Origin: Haematococcus lacustris
Taxonomy: Eukaryota > Chlorophyta > Chlorophyceae > Chlamydomonadales > Haematococcaceae
Reading direction: 5' to 3'
Length of the DNA stretch: 64,000 nt
Assembly (NCBI GenBank): GCA_030144725.1
Contig: JASKMD010000029.1
Span: forward strand, 5,175,965 to 5,239,964
Below the pieces are notes generated by a model. It saw nothing but the letters and a program-made list of their open reading frames with translations. It was not told where the DNA came from and searched no databases. Both the position numbers and the translations under genes were made by a program. Shown piece after piece: positions 23,617 to 34,700 of this stretch; within the stretch, counting starts at the first letter, position 1, and each line of letters begins with the position of its first letter.

Positions 23617-24113
23617 CGTGAGTCCTGCAGCATTCGTGGACAAGCCATTGAAACTTGCACCCCAGGAAGCCGCACAAATGTCAGCTGCGCCCACCTGGTG
23701 TTGTCGAAATGGCAGGCGACTTGACTCGCTGAGTGAGCAGAACTGCGTCTGGCGCTCTGGTCTGTGGCTGGTCTGCGGCAGAACCTCTTGTGCAGAGCGC
23801 TGTCATCACTGGTGCTCCCTGTCGCCGGCCGCCCCGGGCGCCATCAGTCGCGGTGCCGGCATTCCCCATCACCGCGCCCTCAAAGAAGAAGCGGACAGTA
23901 CGACGGAGTTCCACGCTGCGCATCCCACTCCTACACTGCAGCTCACCAACCCTGGTCAGCCGTGTACTGCTTGCACTGGGCGTCACGTGCCTCATGGCCT
24001 GCTGCAATCTGCTTCACTGGGTACATCAACGCAGCACCCGTAGCTGTGAGGCAACAGCTGCAGGAGTGACTACAGCCCTGCCCAGCCCTGTCCAAGCATC
24101 TGCCGATGTGTCG

Positions 24114-24116
<3 letters not shown>

Positions 24117-24188
<72 letters not shown>

Positions 24189-24189
24189 A
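24117..24189. repeat. (CAG)n run
   Basis: About 24 CAG units. Frames through it give poly-Ala, poly-Gln or poly-Ser, but no gene around it is supported. The rest of 23620-24790 holds no gene I recognise. Confidence 0.9.
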
Positions 24190-24789
24190 CCACAGCAGGT
24201 GCAGCTACAATGTACAGGCTGACCAGCAAGGCTGCTAGGACCTTTCTGAGAAGAGGGACAGTTGGAGCACATGCAAGGCAAAGCAGGCAGAACGGCACAT
24301 GCGGCATGCATCGCACACACAGATCATCGATAATAGCAGCAGAAGTGACGGGGAGAAACCAGATGAGCGGATAGCCAGCGGCTCAGGGGAGGCAGGTGTA
24401 TTGCCACGATACGAACATCAATGTATCACCGTAGGTGCCTTGGACCTCTTTGTCACACTGTACAGTCTGCCGAGTCTGCCGAGTACAGTCTGCCGAGTAC
24501 TGATTCAGCCAAGCCTGCTGCGGGTCCCCCAACCACCACTCAGACCCCATGCCAGCTACCACTTGCTGCTACATGCAGATGGCATGATGCTCATGCCTGG
24601 CGGTGGTGTGCACAGCACCTTCCTCACCATCCAGCGGGCTGTGTGTGCCAGCGCAAAGAAGAAGGCGTATGACCCATACACTAGGTATGGTGTACTGTCT
24701 ATGTTGGGTAGACTATCCACACACGGTGGCTGGGCGCCTTAGACCTACACTGTAGCCTGACCTATGTGACAAGGCTATAGTCTAAAGGT

Positions 24790-25280
24790 GGCACCACAGA
24801 CACACGCTGATGTCATTTGACAACAGGCCAGAGGTGGCCCTGGCATACGATGCTGCGCCACAAGCTACTGCTGGTGCTCCTGTTTAGCCTTGTGTGGTCG
24901 ATCTTGCACCCCAGGCTTGGGTACTCCCTGCCCTTGGATGGCAGTGATGACTAGCCTGGCCACCAGCACAGCTGCAGCGGGCGCAGCTCGCTTGCCCCAA
25001 TGCACTGCATGTCCAACGCTCGCATTGTTTTCCCTGTCTACCCACCTGCCTGGCTATTGTCCTGGGCTTGCAATTCCAGCTCATGAGCGTGAGGCATGGC
25101 ACGTCTGCATTGAGTAAAAGTGCTCCCCTGAAGCACGTCTGCAACCCCTGAAGCGAGGTTCTTGCTAGGGGAGATAACCGCGCGATTGATGCCCAAGTTG
25201 CCGTACAAGGCCAAGCAGCCGTACCAGGTTGTCATCTGTGACGGGTTAAGACCATCATCACTTAAAACCTGCTCAGCCTG
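24790..25280 (-). pseudogene. Decayed Fanzor C-terminal fragment, sister of 12.3-kb copy
   Basis: Runs parallel to 12296-12680 over its whole length (both share TGATGTCATTTGACAACAGG and CAGCCGTACCAGGTTG). On the minus strand it covers the region around RuvC-III and the Fanzor C-terminus with many frame breaks. It abuts the plus-strand copy starting near 25390 head to head. Confidence 0.65.
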
Positions 25281-25389
25281 CCCGGCTGCCCTATCAGACC
25301 CTATTTGCACTGTCTGCAGATGGAAGGGCAGTAGACAGTGGTGAGCTGGCAGGGCTGGCAGGTTCAGCTCACAACCTGCCTTGTGTGCA

Positions 25390-27238
25390 TGGCTGCAGCT
25401 GCACCACCTCCTGCTCAGTTTGAGAGGACTGTGGAGACAGACAGTGTCAGCGTGTGCGTGCACTACACACGCCCCGTCCCCCCTCCTCTAGCCCCACCCA
25501 GCTGCCAGCAGCAGCAGCCTCCCAATTGCAGCGGCAACAGCGGCCCATGCAGGGGGACTCCCCCACATAGGCAGGGGCATAGCTGCGACGCGTGAGTATG
25601 TGTTTGACCCAGACACACAGATTGGGGTGGGCGTCACCCAGGCAGTCAGCGCTGCCTCGGGGGTGTAGTGGGGTGTGGGTCAGGGCAGCTGGTAACTGAC
25701 AAGCTGGCCCGGTCGAAGCTGACCAAGGGCCAGGTGAAGCAGGCCAGCAGCCTGAACAATGCCCGCCGTGCACCAGGCGGTGGCTAGCACCAATCAAGCC
25801 CCACCTCCAGCACCTGGCAGCAGCCAGCTCAGCTGGCACCTCCTTGGAGGCCAAGCTGAAGCACATCACTGTCACCCTAGCCACTTCGGATGCGGTGTGG
25901 GAGGTGTACCTGGACCCCAAGTGGGCACGGCAACGGCTGAGGCTGTTCGGAGCCCAGGACCGGGCGCTGGAGCAGTTCTTCAAGAAGGTGAGGGTGGGTG
26001 GGAGGGAGGGAGGGTAAGGGACTGGGAGGTGGTGGGTTAGGCATGGAGTGAAAAGGTAGTTAACTGTGCCATGCCATGCCTGGTGCCATGTCAGCCACGC
26101 CTAGGAGCAGCAGCTTGTAGTACTTGGCGCCACCATGTGTGTGCCTTGTGTGCATGGCTGCAGTTGGAGAAGGACATGGCTGAGTTGTCCATGGAGCGCC
26201 ACAATCATGCCAAGCAGCTGGTGGTGCTCTTTGGAGCAGCTGGCATTGGCACTGGGGGAGGTGAAGGTGCTGATGCGGTGCTGCGTGCCTGCTGCAAGGA
26301 GGTGTGCAGGCCCAGGGGCGCAGGCCAGCGGCGAGGCAGGGTGGTGCTTGTGGATGAGCACCGTACCAGCCGGGTAAGCTCAGCAATGAATGGCAAGCAG
26401 CCCTGTGAGGAGGAGCTGAACACACTCAGTGCCACAAGGCCTGCAGACTGGAAGCCCCCAGCAGGGCAGGTGGACCTCCGCCTTGTGCGCCCAGCCTGGA
26501 GCCAGCAGCGTGGCCAGCCAGTGCGGGGCCTGATGTGGTGCCCTGTAGTGGCCCCACGCAAGCCCCCACAATTCCCACGGAGCAGCCAGTCAGCCACACA
26601 ACCAGCAGCCTCACAGCCAGGGCCCAGCACTCCCCCACCAGCCAAGCGCAGCAAGCGCATTGAGGCTGCCAGTGACTGAGCAGGCAGCTGAGCCCACCCA
26701 TCCCACAAAGGGCAAAGGCAAGGGCAAGGCTGCCAAAGCCAAGCCAGCACCACAGCCAGGCAGGTGGCTGGACAGGGACTGCAATGCAGCGCTGAACATG
26801 CAGCGCATTGGGGGGAGCAGGTGGCGTCCACTGGAGCTGTGCTACTGGCCAGACCAGGGAGCTCTGCCAGCCAAGGGCAAGGAGTACCCTGGCCTGGGCT
26901 ACAAGCAGCTGCGAGATAAGCCACCAAAGGCCCAGCAGCAGCAGCAGCAGCCTGCTGAGGCACAGTAGTGTGTGTGTCCCCCCATCTGAGCTGTCATCAG
27001 GTTACAATTAGTGCATATTTTGTCATGCCAAGTCTACACGATAGCCCTAACGGGTCAGGCAATAATGTAGGTGGTAGGCGGCTCATGTGCCATGTGCACT
27101 GGGTTTACTCCACACAGCCCAATAACACCATTTGAGTCGGGCCACTATTGCCCACTAGTGTATTCCCAGTAGTGGCTGCTAGTGGCTACTACTGGTCCGG
27201 CTCAAATGGAGGCCCTAGTGAGGGACAAGGGGGCTGTG
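25390..27238 (+). pseudogene. Fanzor copy, 5'-truncated and inactivated
   Basis: Begins with ERTVETDSVSVCVHYTRP, matching RRVETDGVSVGVHFVRSQ of the intact protein. The RuvC-I block reads IGVGVTQAVSA, so the aspartate of the intact GVDQGV is gone, and a stop follows soon after. The intron sits at the same site as in the intact gene (FFKK before GTGAGG at 25988). From the acceptor near 26163 the frame is open to 26679 with LVDEHRTSRVSSAMNGKQPC and RGLMWCP. A 10-base insertion (GCCAGTGACT, about 26671-26680), absent from the 38.6-kb copy, then introduces a stop. The frame resumes with WLDRDCNAALNMQRIGG and ends in a Gln-rich tail at 26968. The 3' tail runs to GGCCCTAGTGAGGGACAAGG near 27235. Confidence 0.85.
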
Positions 27239-27988
27239 TCCAAGTTCTGTTCGTGCAGCCGCTTTCGCCACTGACATGTCGCAGCACCCGGGCGCCGCCA
27301 AGGCCAAGGCCCCAGCCGGTGCCAGACACTTGCCGGGCTGGGGGCCATGAAAGCTGGATGCGGAGGTCGGGCAGTGACAATTGTCGTCACCCATTTGTGC
27401 AATTGTCGTCACCCGTACCGCAACTTTGACCATTGCAACTTGGTGCATTGGCAAATAGGGCACGACCGGCCTTGTTACATGGCTTAGTCGCAAATGTCGT
27501 TCTCTGTCGCAAATGCAAAGGATGTGTTAACGCTTTGTCTTGATTACGTGCAATGCCAGCACAAGGGTGTTTCGCCATTTTCTCATCAAGTTGTTACAAT
27601 TGCGCCCTGGTTGGCATAGCATAACTGCCATAGTACACAGCTCACAGCTGCAATGACTGCCCAGGTGCTTGGCAAGTGTACAACTTTGTGACTTCTTCCT
27701 TTATGTTTTCACTGCAATTGGCGCCTGATGGACATCTGATTAGAAGCCTGCATAACCCATTTAGAAGCCTGCAGATGCTCTGCATCTCGAGGCAAATTGC
27801 TTGAGACGCTTTCCATATGCGGGCCGGCACGAGGATCCGAAATGCGCGATTGGCAGGGTAGAAGCAATGCAGCAAGGCTGAAGTGTGTTGCTCGTTTGAC
27901 TCGCTGGCCTCACTCCGACTATGTGATATACATGGCCACGCCTCTACCCACCAAACGCACGCACTCTATTGTCTCAGTACCTCCCGCC

Positions 27989-30064
27989 ATGCTTCACCAA
28001 TCGCTGCCTGGTCGCTGCAGGCCTCACAGCTCAAGGTGTCCGGTAGCCATTAGCGCCACGCTGGTTGGGCCAGACCCCCGCTGGTCCATAGCATCCAGCC
28101 AGGTGGTTCCTAAACAGCCGCAGTTGAAAGGAAAGGATGTCGAGGAGGCAGCAATGTGGCGCTGCATTGACTTGCATCGCCGATTGCCCAATGGAGGGGC
28201 ACCACAGCAAGCATCCCGCTGGACCCCAGCCACTCTCGAGGAGGCATACCAGCGCTGCGGTCAAGTGACCAGCGAGTTCGCAAAGACGTTTTACCTCGGC
28301 ACTCAGCTGATGACTCCCATCCAAGCAAAGAGCATTTGGGCGATATACGTGTGGTGCCGCCGCACGGACGAGTTGGTCGACGGTCCAAACGCCAATAAGA
28401 TAACGCCCAAGGCACGCCACACCCCTCTTTTATCATGCAGGCCACACAATTAGCTGCTTCCACTGGCTCCTGCCTGCCTCCAGTTCTGCCTCTGCCTGGC
28501 CTGCATCTCACAGCAAATGCTGCCTGTCTGTCTGTATGCTTAGGCCCTGGACCGCTGGGAAGAGCGACTAGAGGCCACATTCGCTGGAAGGCCATACGAT
28601 GTGCTGGACGCAGCCCTGTCAGATACCATCTCCAAGTTCCCAATGGATATTCAGCCCTTCAAAGACATGATTGAGGGGATGCGGATGGATTTGCATAAGA
28701 CTCGATACCAGACCTTCGACGAGCTGTATGAGTACTGCTATCGAGTGGCTGGCACTGTTGGCCTGATGACTATGCCTGTCATGGGCATTGATCCCAGTTA
28801 CAAGGTAGGCCACTGCTGCTGCTGCTGGTGCTGACACTCCCTTATAGGATGCATGCCTGGTCTCATTCATGAGCACCTTCCCCTGTGCTGCCCTCAGACT
28901 CTACTAAGGGGCCTCTCATAGGCTAGCTTGGGAATGAAATCATGGTACCCCTGTGGTGTTGTGTCACTCAGCTAGGGCACACAGATATCCACCCAGTCTT
29001 GTTATGTGGCTGCTGCTTACTTTCCTTGGCTCGTTGCTGTAGGGACCCATGGATGTGGTCTATAAGGCAGCCCTGGCCCTGGGTACTGCCAACCAGCTGA
29101 CCAACATATTGAGAGACGTGGGTGAAGACGCACGCGAGCGCAACCGCATCTACCTCCCAATGGAGGATCTTCATCAGTTTGGCTTGACAGAGCAAGATGT
29201 GAGTGTGCTGCCCAGCCGCTAAGGCAGGCGCATTAGTGTGCATTCCCTTGGAATCCAGATGGCGAGCACAGCTACAGCCCTCTTCGTTAAGCAGTCCATT
29301 GCGTGGCCACCAGCCAAGTTGGTCTCTAAGCACCTGCCTCGTCCATGTCATGTGCACATGGTTGCGATTAGTGCATGTACACGCACAGCCAGGCACAGCC
29401 CGGCTTGTCAAGTACAAGGGGCTGGCGATTGTGAGGGTGGTGTGCCGGTCCTGCCTGACAGGTGCTGGGAGCAGTGCATGTACCATCCCAAGGCAAGGTC
29501 AGCGAGAAGTGGCGAGCATTCATGAAGTTCCAGATTGCCCGCGCCCGCCAGTGCTTTGCAGACGCTGAGTCAGGGGTGGACCAATTGGAGGCCAAGGCCA
29601 GATGGCCTGTCTGGTGAGTGTAGCCAGGGCCTTGCAGCGTTGCAGCTGCTGGTGGCAGGGTTCATTTGGAGGTGTTTGCAGCCAAGACTGCACCTGGGAG
29701 TTACAACTGACTGGGGATGGGTCGGAGGCCTGTCATGTTGTGGCGGTATGCTACAGTGACCCAGGGAGTTTCTGCCCATTAGGGGACGCTGGGCATGTCT
29801 GCCAATGTTTGTATGGGTATGTCTGTACTCCAGGCTGTCTTGGCCAGGGATTAGTAGGAAGGGTAAGCTGGTCTGCCCACTTGCTGGTCTGCCCACTTGA
29901 TACCGTGCAGGTCTGCGCTAATCCTGTACCGCCAGATCCTGGATGCCATTGAGAAGAATGACTATGACAATTTTAGCCAGCGGGCCTATGTGTCCAAGGC
30001 CAAGAAGATGGCGTCACTCCCACTTGCGCTGACCCGAGCACTGCTGCCTCAGCACAGAGGCTGA
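27989..30064 (+). CDS. PSY: Phytoene synthase, chloroplastic
   Basis: Condenses two geranylgeranyl diphosphates into phytoene, the first committed step of carotenoid (and, in Haematococcus, astaxanthin) synthesis, in the plastid. Exons 27989-28411, 28544-28804, 29043-29198, 29462-29613 and 29911-30064 give 381 residues, a normal length for algal PSY. Roughly the first 60 residues are a basic, Ser-rich transit peptide. The two Asp-rich substrate motifs are [12 protein letters not shown] and [14 protein letters not shown]. Other signatures are [26 protein letters not shown] and a C-terminal [11 protein letters not shown]. Intron 1 has a GC donor (AAG/GCACGC) and its acceptor restores ITPK-ALDRW. 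Start: the first in-frame ATG (MLHQSL). An upstream open frame from 27797 belongs to the leader. The promoter must lie in the roughly 750 bases between the end of a Fanzor copy (27238) and the ATG. Confidence 0.97.
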
Positions 30065-31512
30065 GCACCCTGGGGTTCAGCGCCAGAACAACAAGTGGTC
30101 AACCTGGTCAAGCCATAGTTGAGAACAATGTCAGCCCGACACGCCAGTGCCGGCCGTGCCAGCAGCGTCGTAGGCCTGGTCCAGGGTTTGCGGAGTGGCG
30201 GGGGAGGAGCATTGCAGTCGGAGATGCTGCAAGCAGTGCCGCCATCGGGTCAGGAGAGGATGGGAGTGCAGATGGGTGCAGTAGGATGAGCAGGTCAGAG
30301 GCAATGAAGGGCCTGAGCAGGGGCAGCAGACCTGAGCACATAGCGGAGACTGGCTCTTGGGGATCAGAAACGTTGTCCAGCAGCAGGCTACTTGTATGGA
30401 GCTTGCACCACAGCTGACCTGGCATGGCTGTGGGGAGGGGAGGGGAGGGCTGTGGTGAGGGGGGCTGCTGGCCAGGGTTGATGTAGATCAGGTGCTTGCA
30501 CAGGAGGAAGGCAGTATCAGGGCATGCTCAGGGCCAGTCACAGTGAGGTCCTGTGGTGGCTCTGGTGAACATCCTAGTCTCCAATGCTGACTCGCCGTAA
30601 GGAGAGTGGAATGGGTGGAGAGTGGCATGTGAGTGAGTGATTCACATACAGTTGAATTCGTTTGCAGTGGTATGTACCAACAGAGAGTCCGATGCACCTA
30701 GAGCATGTTGCACCGCGTAGAGACTGGTTTGGCACCGTTCAGTCGTCCACCCCTGATCCTTAATGTGAAAATGGTCAAAGCGTAGATGTAAGGTCTAAAT
30801 GCAATGCCCTCGCAGGAAAACCTAGGAGCAATGGTCCCATACTGTGCATGCTTACCATGTTTTCGCAGCTGGCTTTCGACGTCTTCGTATTGAGTCCACT
30901 CGTAAGGTGACACGTGACCGTAAGGATGGATGCAGAGATGAGAGCTTAGGATGGATGCAGAGTGGGAAGCGGTTCAGGAGGGGTCCAGGAGTCATAGCCT
31001 AGGTGCATGAACCCCCTTCTGTACCCATCTACTTAGAGCCACCAACAAGGCATGTGTGGTCACCGCCCAACACCACCCAGATGGCCGTATCATGTCCAGT
31101 TACCACCGCAAGCTAACCCGTGCCACGGGGAGGGGGAGAGGGCCATGCCGACATGCAGGTCATGCAATGACCCTGGAGACCATGCAATGCATAAAGGGTT
31201 GAGCACAGCCTCCTGCCGGCGCATATGCAGGCAAGTAGCCCTGCAGGCCAGACAGGCCTAACAGACCCTGGCAGGTCCACACAGCCCTCCCTTGCCCCCA
31301 GCACACTGAATCGCAAACCAATACCTTCGCATGGGCTTCAGGGACACTGGGCACCTGGCATGAGGAGGCATGGTTGGGTTGCTCTTCCCAAGACACTCTG
31401 CTGCTTGTTAGACAGCTGGTCGTGCTTCCTTTGACATGCTGCTGTTGCTGCATGCCTGCCGCGCTCTAGCTGCCCTGCTTGGTCGAGTGACACCTCAAAG
31501 ACGCACACACTG
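30065..31512. other. Intergenic, downstream of PSY
   Basis: No gene supported. Short minus-strand frames (30108-30425, 30698-30913) lack motifs. The stretch holds the PSY 3' end and meets the 3' boundary of the Fanzor element at about 31513. Confidence 0.5.
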
Positions 31513-31529
31513 TGAACCTGTATGTACAG
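31513..31529. repeat. 17-bp direct repeat flanking the intact Fanzor element, left copy
   Basis: TGAACCTGTATGTACAG occurs here and, identical and in the same orientation, at 35243-35259. The intact Fanzor gene and its conserved flanks lie between them. It could be a target-site duplication, a terminal recognition sequence, or a recombination relic. Confidence 0.55.
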
Positions 31530-31732
31530 TGCCAACAAAACTCATTCAACAAGGAACGACATGTCGGCCTGTGGGTAATCTCACTCAGCTACTACAAACA
31601 AGTTGTAGCATCCTCGGTCGCACCCTTGATGACTGCAAACCCCATTGCGGTGGCACTTTCCCGGGACAGACCACTGGGCTCCTCATCAAAACTGACAGTA
31701 AGGCTCACAGCCTGTGCAAAACTTCTAAGGCC
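31530..31732 (-). ncRNA. Conserved 3' flank of Fanzor ORF, candidate guide-RNA region
   Basis: About 200 bases immediately 3' of the Fanzor stop codon are recognisably conserved at 59680-59900 (3' of another copy) and in a solo block at 20290-20455, although they do not code. Shared landmarks include GTAGCTGAGTGAGAT-type sequence and GGTGCGAC. In TnpB and characterised Fanzors the guide (omega/f) RNA comes from the 3' end of the element and carries the guide beyond its boundary. The position fits that rule. Folding and transcription have not been tested. Confidence 0.35.
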
Positions 31733-34700
31733 CTATGCATTGTTGTGGGCCCGGCCATCAATGCCCCGCCGGTACTCTGCAGCCCGGTGCAGCCGCTGCC
31801 TGCCCTTGGGCAGCCGGTCATTGACCCGCTTGTAGCGCTGCTGGTACTCCTTGCCAACGGGGGGTAGAGCCTCCAGGTCCGTCCATTGGCACAGCTCTAT
31901 GGGGCGCTGCATGCTCTCCCCAATGCGCTGCAAGTTCAGGCAAATGTTGGTGTCCCGGTCCAGCCACCTGCCCCCTGGGGGGGCCTGGGGTGGTGGGGCT
32001 GGGCCAGGTGCTGCAGGGAGGGGAGGGGCCTGGGCTGGGGGAGGGGGTGGGGCCTGGGCTGGGGGAGGGGGGGGGTTCTGGGCTGGGGTTGGGGGGGGGT
32101 CCTGGGCTGGGGCTAGGGGGGCCTGGTGTGGGGGAGGGGGCGGAGGGTTGGGCGGCACCTGATGGCACCATGACAGGCCCCGCACATACTTCCCATGCCG
32201 CAGGCTCCAGGCTGGGCGCACCAGCCGCGGGTTGACCTGGCCTGCTGGGGGTACCCAGTCTGCAGGCCTGGGCTGGTTAGGTGGCAGGTGCAGCTCACAA
32301 GGCTGGCGGGCATGCACTGAGGAGCTGACACGGCTGGTGCGGAACTCATCGACGATCACCAGCCTGTCAAGCCTGGGATCTGTGCTGGGCCTGCTGGGCT
32401 GCTGCACCACCCTGCGAAATCCCTCCCGCACCGCCCCCGCCTTCCACCCACCCTGGCTGAAGTTGCCCGCTCCCAGGAACACAGCCACTCCCCTCTCTTG
32501 GTGGTAGTAGTGGCGTGACACCCACTTCATCCCATTCACCACCTGCAGGTCAGGGTCAGGGTCAGGGTCAGGGTCAGGGTCAGGGTCAGGGTCAGGGTCA
32601 GGGTCAGGGTCAGGGTCAGGGTCAGGGTCAGGGTCAGGGTCAGGGTCAGGGTCAGGGTCAGGGTCAGGGTCAGGGTCAGGGTCAGGGTCAGGGTCAGGGT
32701 CAGGGTCAGGGTCAGGGTCAGGGTCAGGGTCAGGGTCAGGGTCAGGGTCAGGGTCAGGGTCAGGGTCAGGGTCAGGGTCAGGGTCAGGGTCAGGGTCAGG
32801 GTCAGGGTCAGGGTCAGGGCCAGGGCCAGGGTCAGGGTCAGGGTCAGGGTCAGGGTCAGGGTCAGGGTCAGGGTCAGGGTCAGGGTCAGGGTCAGGGTCA
32901 GGGTCAGGGTCAGGGGCAGGGGCATACCTTCTTGCACAAGGCCTCAATGACGCCCTCCTGGGCATGGTGCAGCCCCAACCGCTGCCTGCGCCAGCGTGGC
33001 CTGAGGTACTCCTCCCACAGCTGGTCCCAGGTGGCCTTGAGGGCCAGGAGGTGGGCCTGCAGGCTGTCCAGGGTGGTGCCAGCTGGGGTAGCAGCTGCCA
33101 GCTGCTGCAGCTGTGGCTGGATGGCAGTTGACCAGCGGGCTGTGTCCTGCTTGGCTTTGGTAAGCCCGCTGTCATGCTTCAGCTGCCCCTTGCTCAGCTC
33201 CCACTCCCACTGCCTAAGCACCTGACCTGTGACTGGGTGCCGCTGAGCATGCCCTGCCTTGATGGCCTGTGTAACGCCTTGGTCCACCCCCACGGCTATG
33301 TGGGTGGCTGGGTTGTAGTCGCTGGTGGCTGTGAGCTTACGCCCTATGAAGGGCAGCTCCACGGGCTCCGTGACTGCCTGGCTGCGCACAAAGTGAACAC
33401 CGACGCTGACCCCATCTGTCTCTACCCTGCGCGCAAACTGCCACCCACTGTTCTGCAGCTGGCTGTACTGGATAAACCCCTGCCAGTGGGGCAGGTTGTT
33501 TGCCACAAACTGCTTCAGTGTCAGGTTAGTCATGCCCAGGTCAGTGAGCACCCCATGCAGCACCCTGTCATCAATGACAAAGTGGCGGGCCCGCACCCCG
33601 ACCATGGGGAGCATGGTGAAGGGGCGCGGGCAGGTGCCATGTGGTGTCTGCCAGCCCTCTAGGCTGCGGTTGACGAATAGCGCATAGCGCACCCTCTTCT
33701 CTAAGGGCAGCCTGCCTGCCCCCCCCTTCCCTATGGAGTCCTGTCCCTCCCGCCACTGGGCCGGCAGCCCCAGCAGCCTACGATGCCTTGCCACCTCTGC
33801 CAGCCACCTAGGCTGCCGCAGCACGCTGTTGGGTGGCAAGCGCCACTTGTGCTCCCTGTCAGGCATGCTATAGTCTAGGCGCCCTAGCACCAGCTGAGGG
33901 AAGTGCTTCTTCACAGCCCTACTGAACCCACCCTCCACCACCCCAACCGCCTTGATCCACGAACTGATGAAGCGCCCCGGGTGCCTGTAGAACTGCTGGA
34001 TGCTTGTGATGATCGTGGTGGCGTTGGCGTTGAGGGAGTTGCCGTCCCCTGTCAGGTGCACCTCTTCCAGCTGCCTGAGCATGGCAACCAGCCATGCGTT
34101 GCTGGGCTGCTCAAACACGGCCACCTCACCGGGCAGCAGCCTGATGCCGTGGTGGTGTGGCCCACGCATCAGGTGCTCTAGTACACTGGCCTTGGTGAGC
34201 AGCTCCATGGCATCCCTGATCTGTGCCAGCAGCTGTGGGTCCCAGATGTCCAGCTGCACTGGGGGAGGCAGCTGGGCTGGGGCGGCTGCAGAGCGGGGGG
34301 AGGTGCGCGTAGCACGGCGGGGGTGAGCATAGGGAGGGTAGGCTGGGTCAGGTGGGGGAGGGGGACCTGGGGCTGGACCTGCTGCTGCTGGGAAGCCTGG
34401 AGTGGGCTGGCCCAGGAAGGATTGCAATAGCACAGCGAGACACAGGACTGCTGCCATGACGCACTGCTTGCTGCCCATGGTCATGCGCTTGTTAATCTCA
34501 GCAACAATGGCGTCGACTTGAGCTGGGCTGAGATCAGGCAGGGCTGCCTCCACAAGGCCACGCAGGCCAGCCTTGATGACCTGGCGACGCTCTGCAATCA
34601 CTACCTTGGCAGCCTGCCCCTGCCCCTGAACTTGCTGCCCACTGCCACTGGCGCCTGCATTACATGGGACGGCACAGGACGGCGTGGTACACCGAGTCGC

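Noticed and set aside
31733..33175. 480-codon frame with a poly-(Pro-Asp) stretch as a Fanzor isoform
   Set aside because: The hexamer array is an intron at a position shared with another copy, and reading through it is out of frame with the upstream exon.
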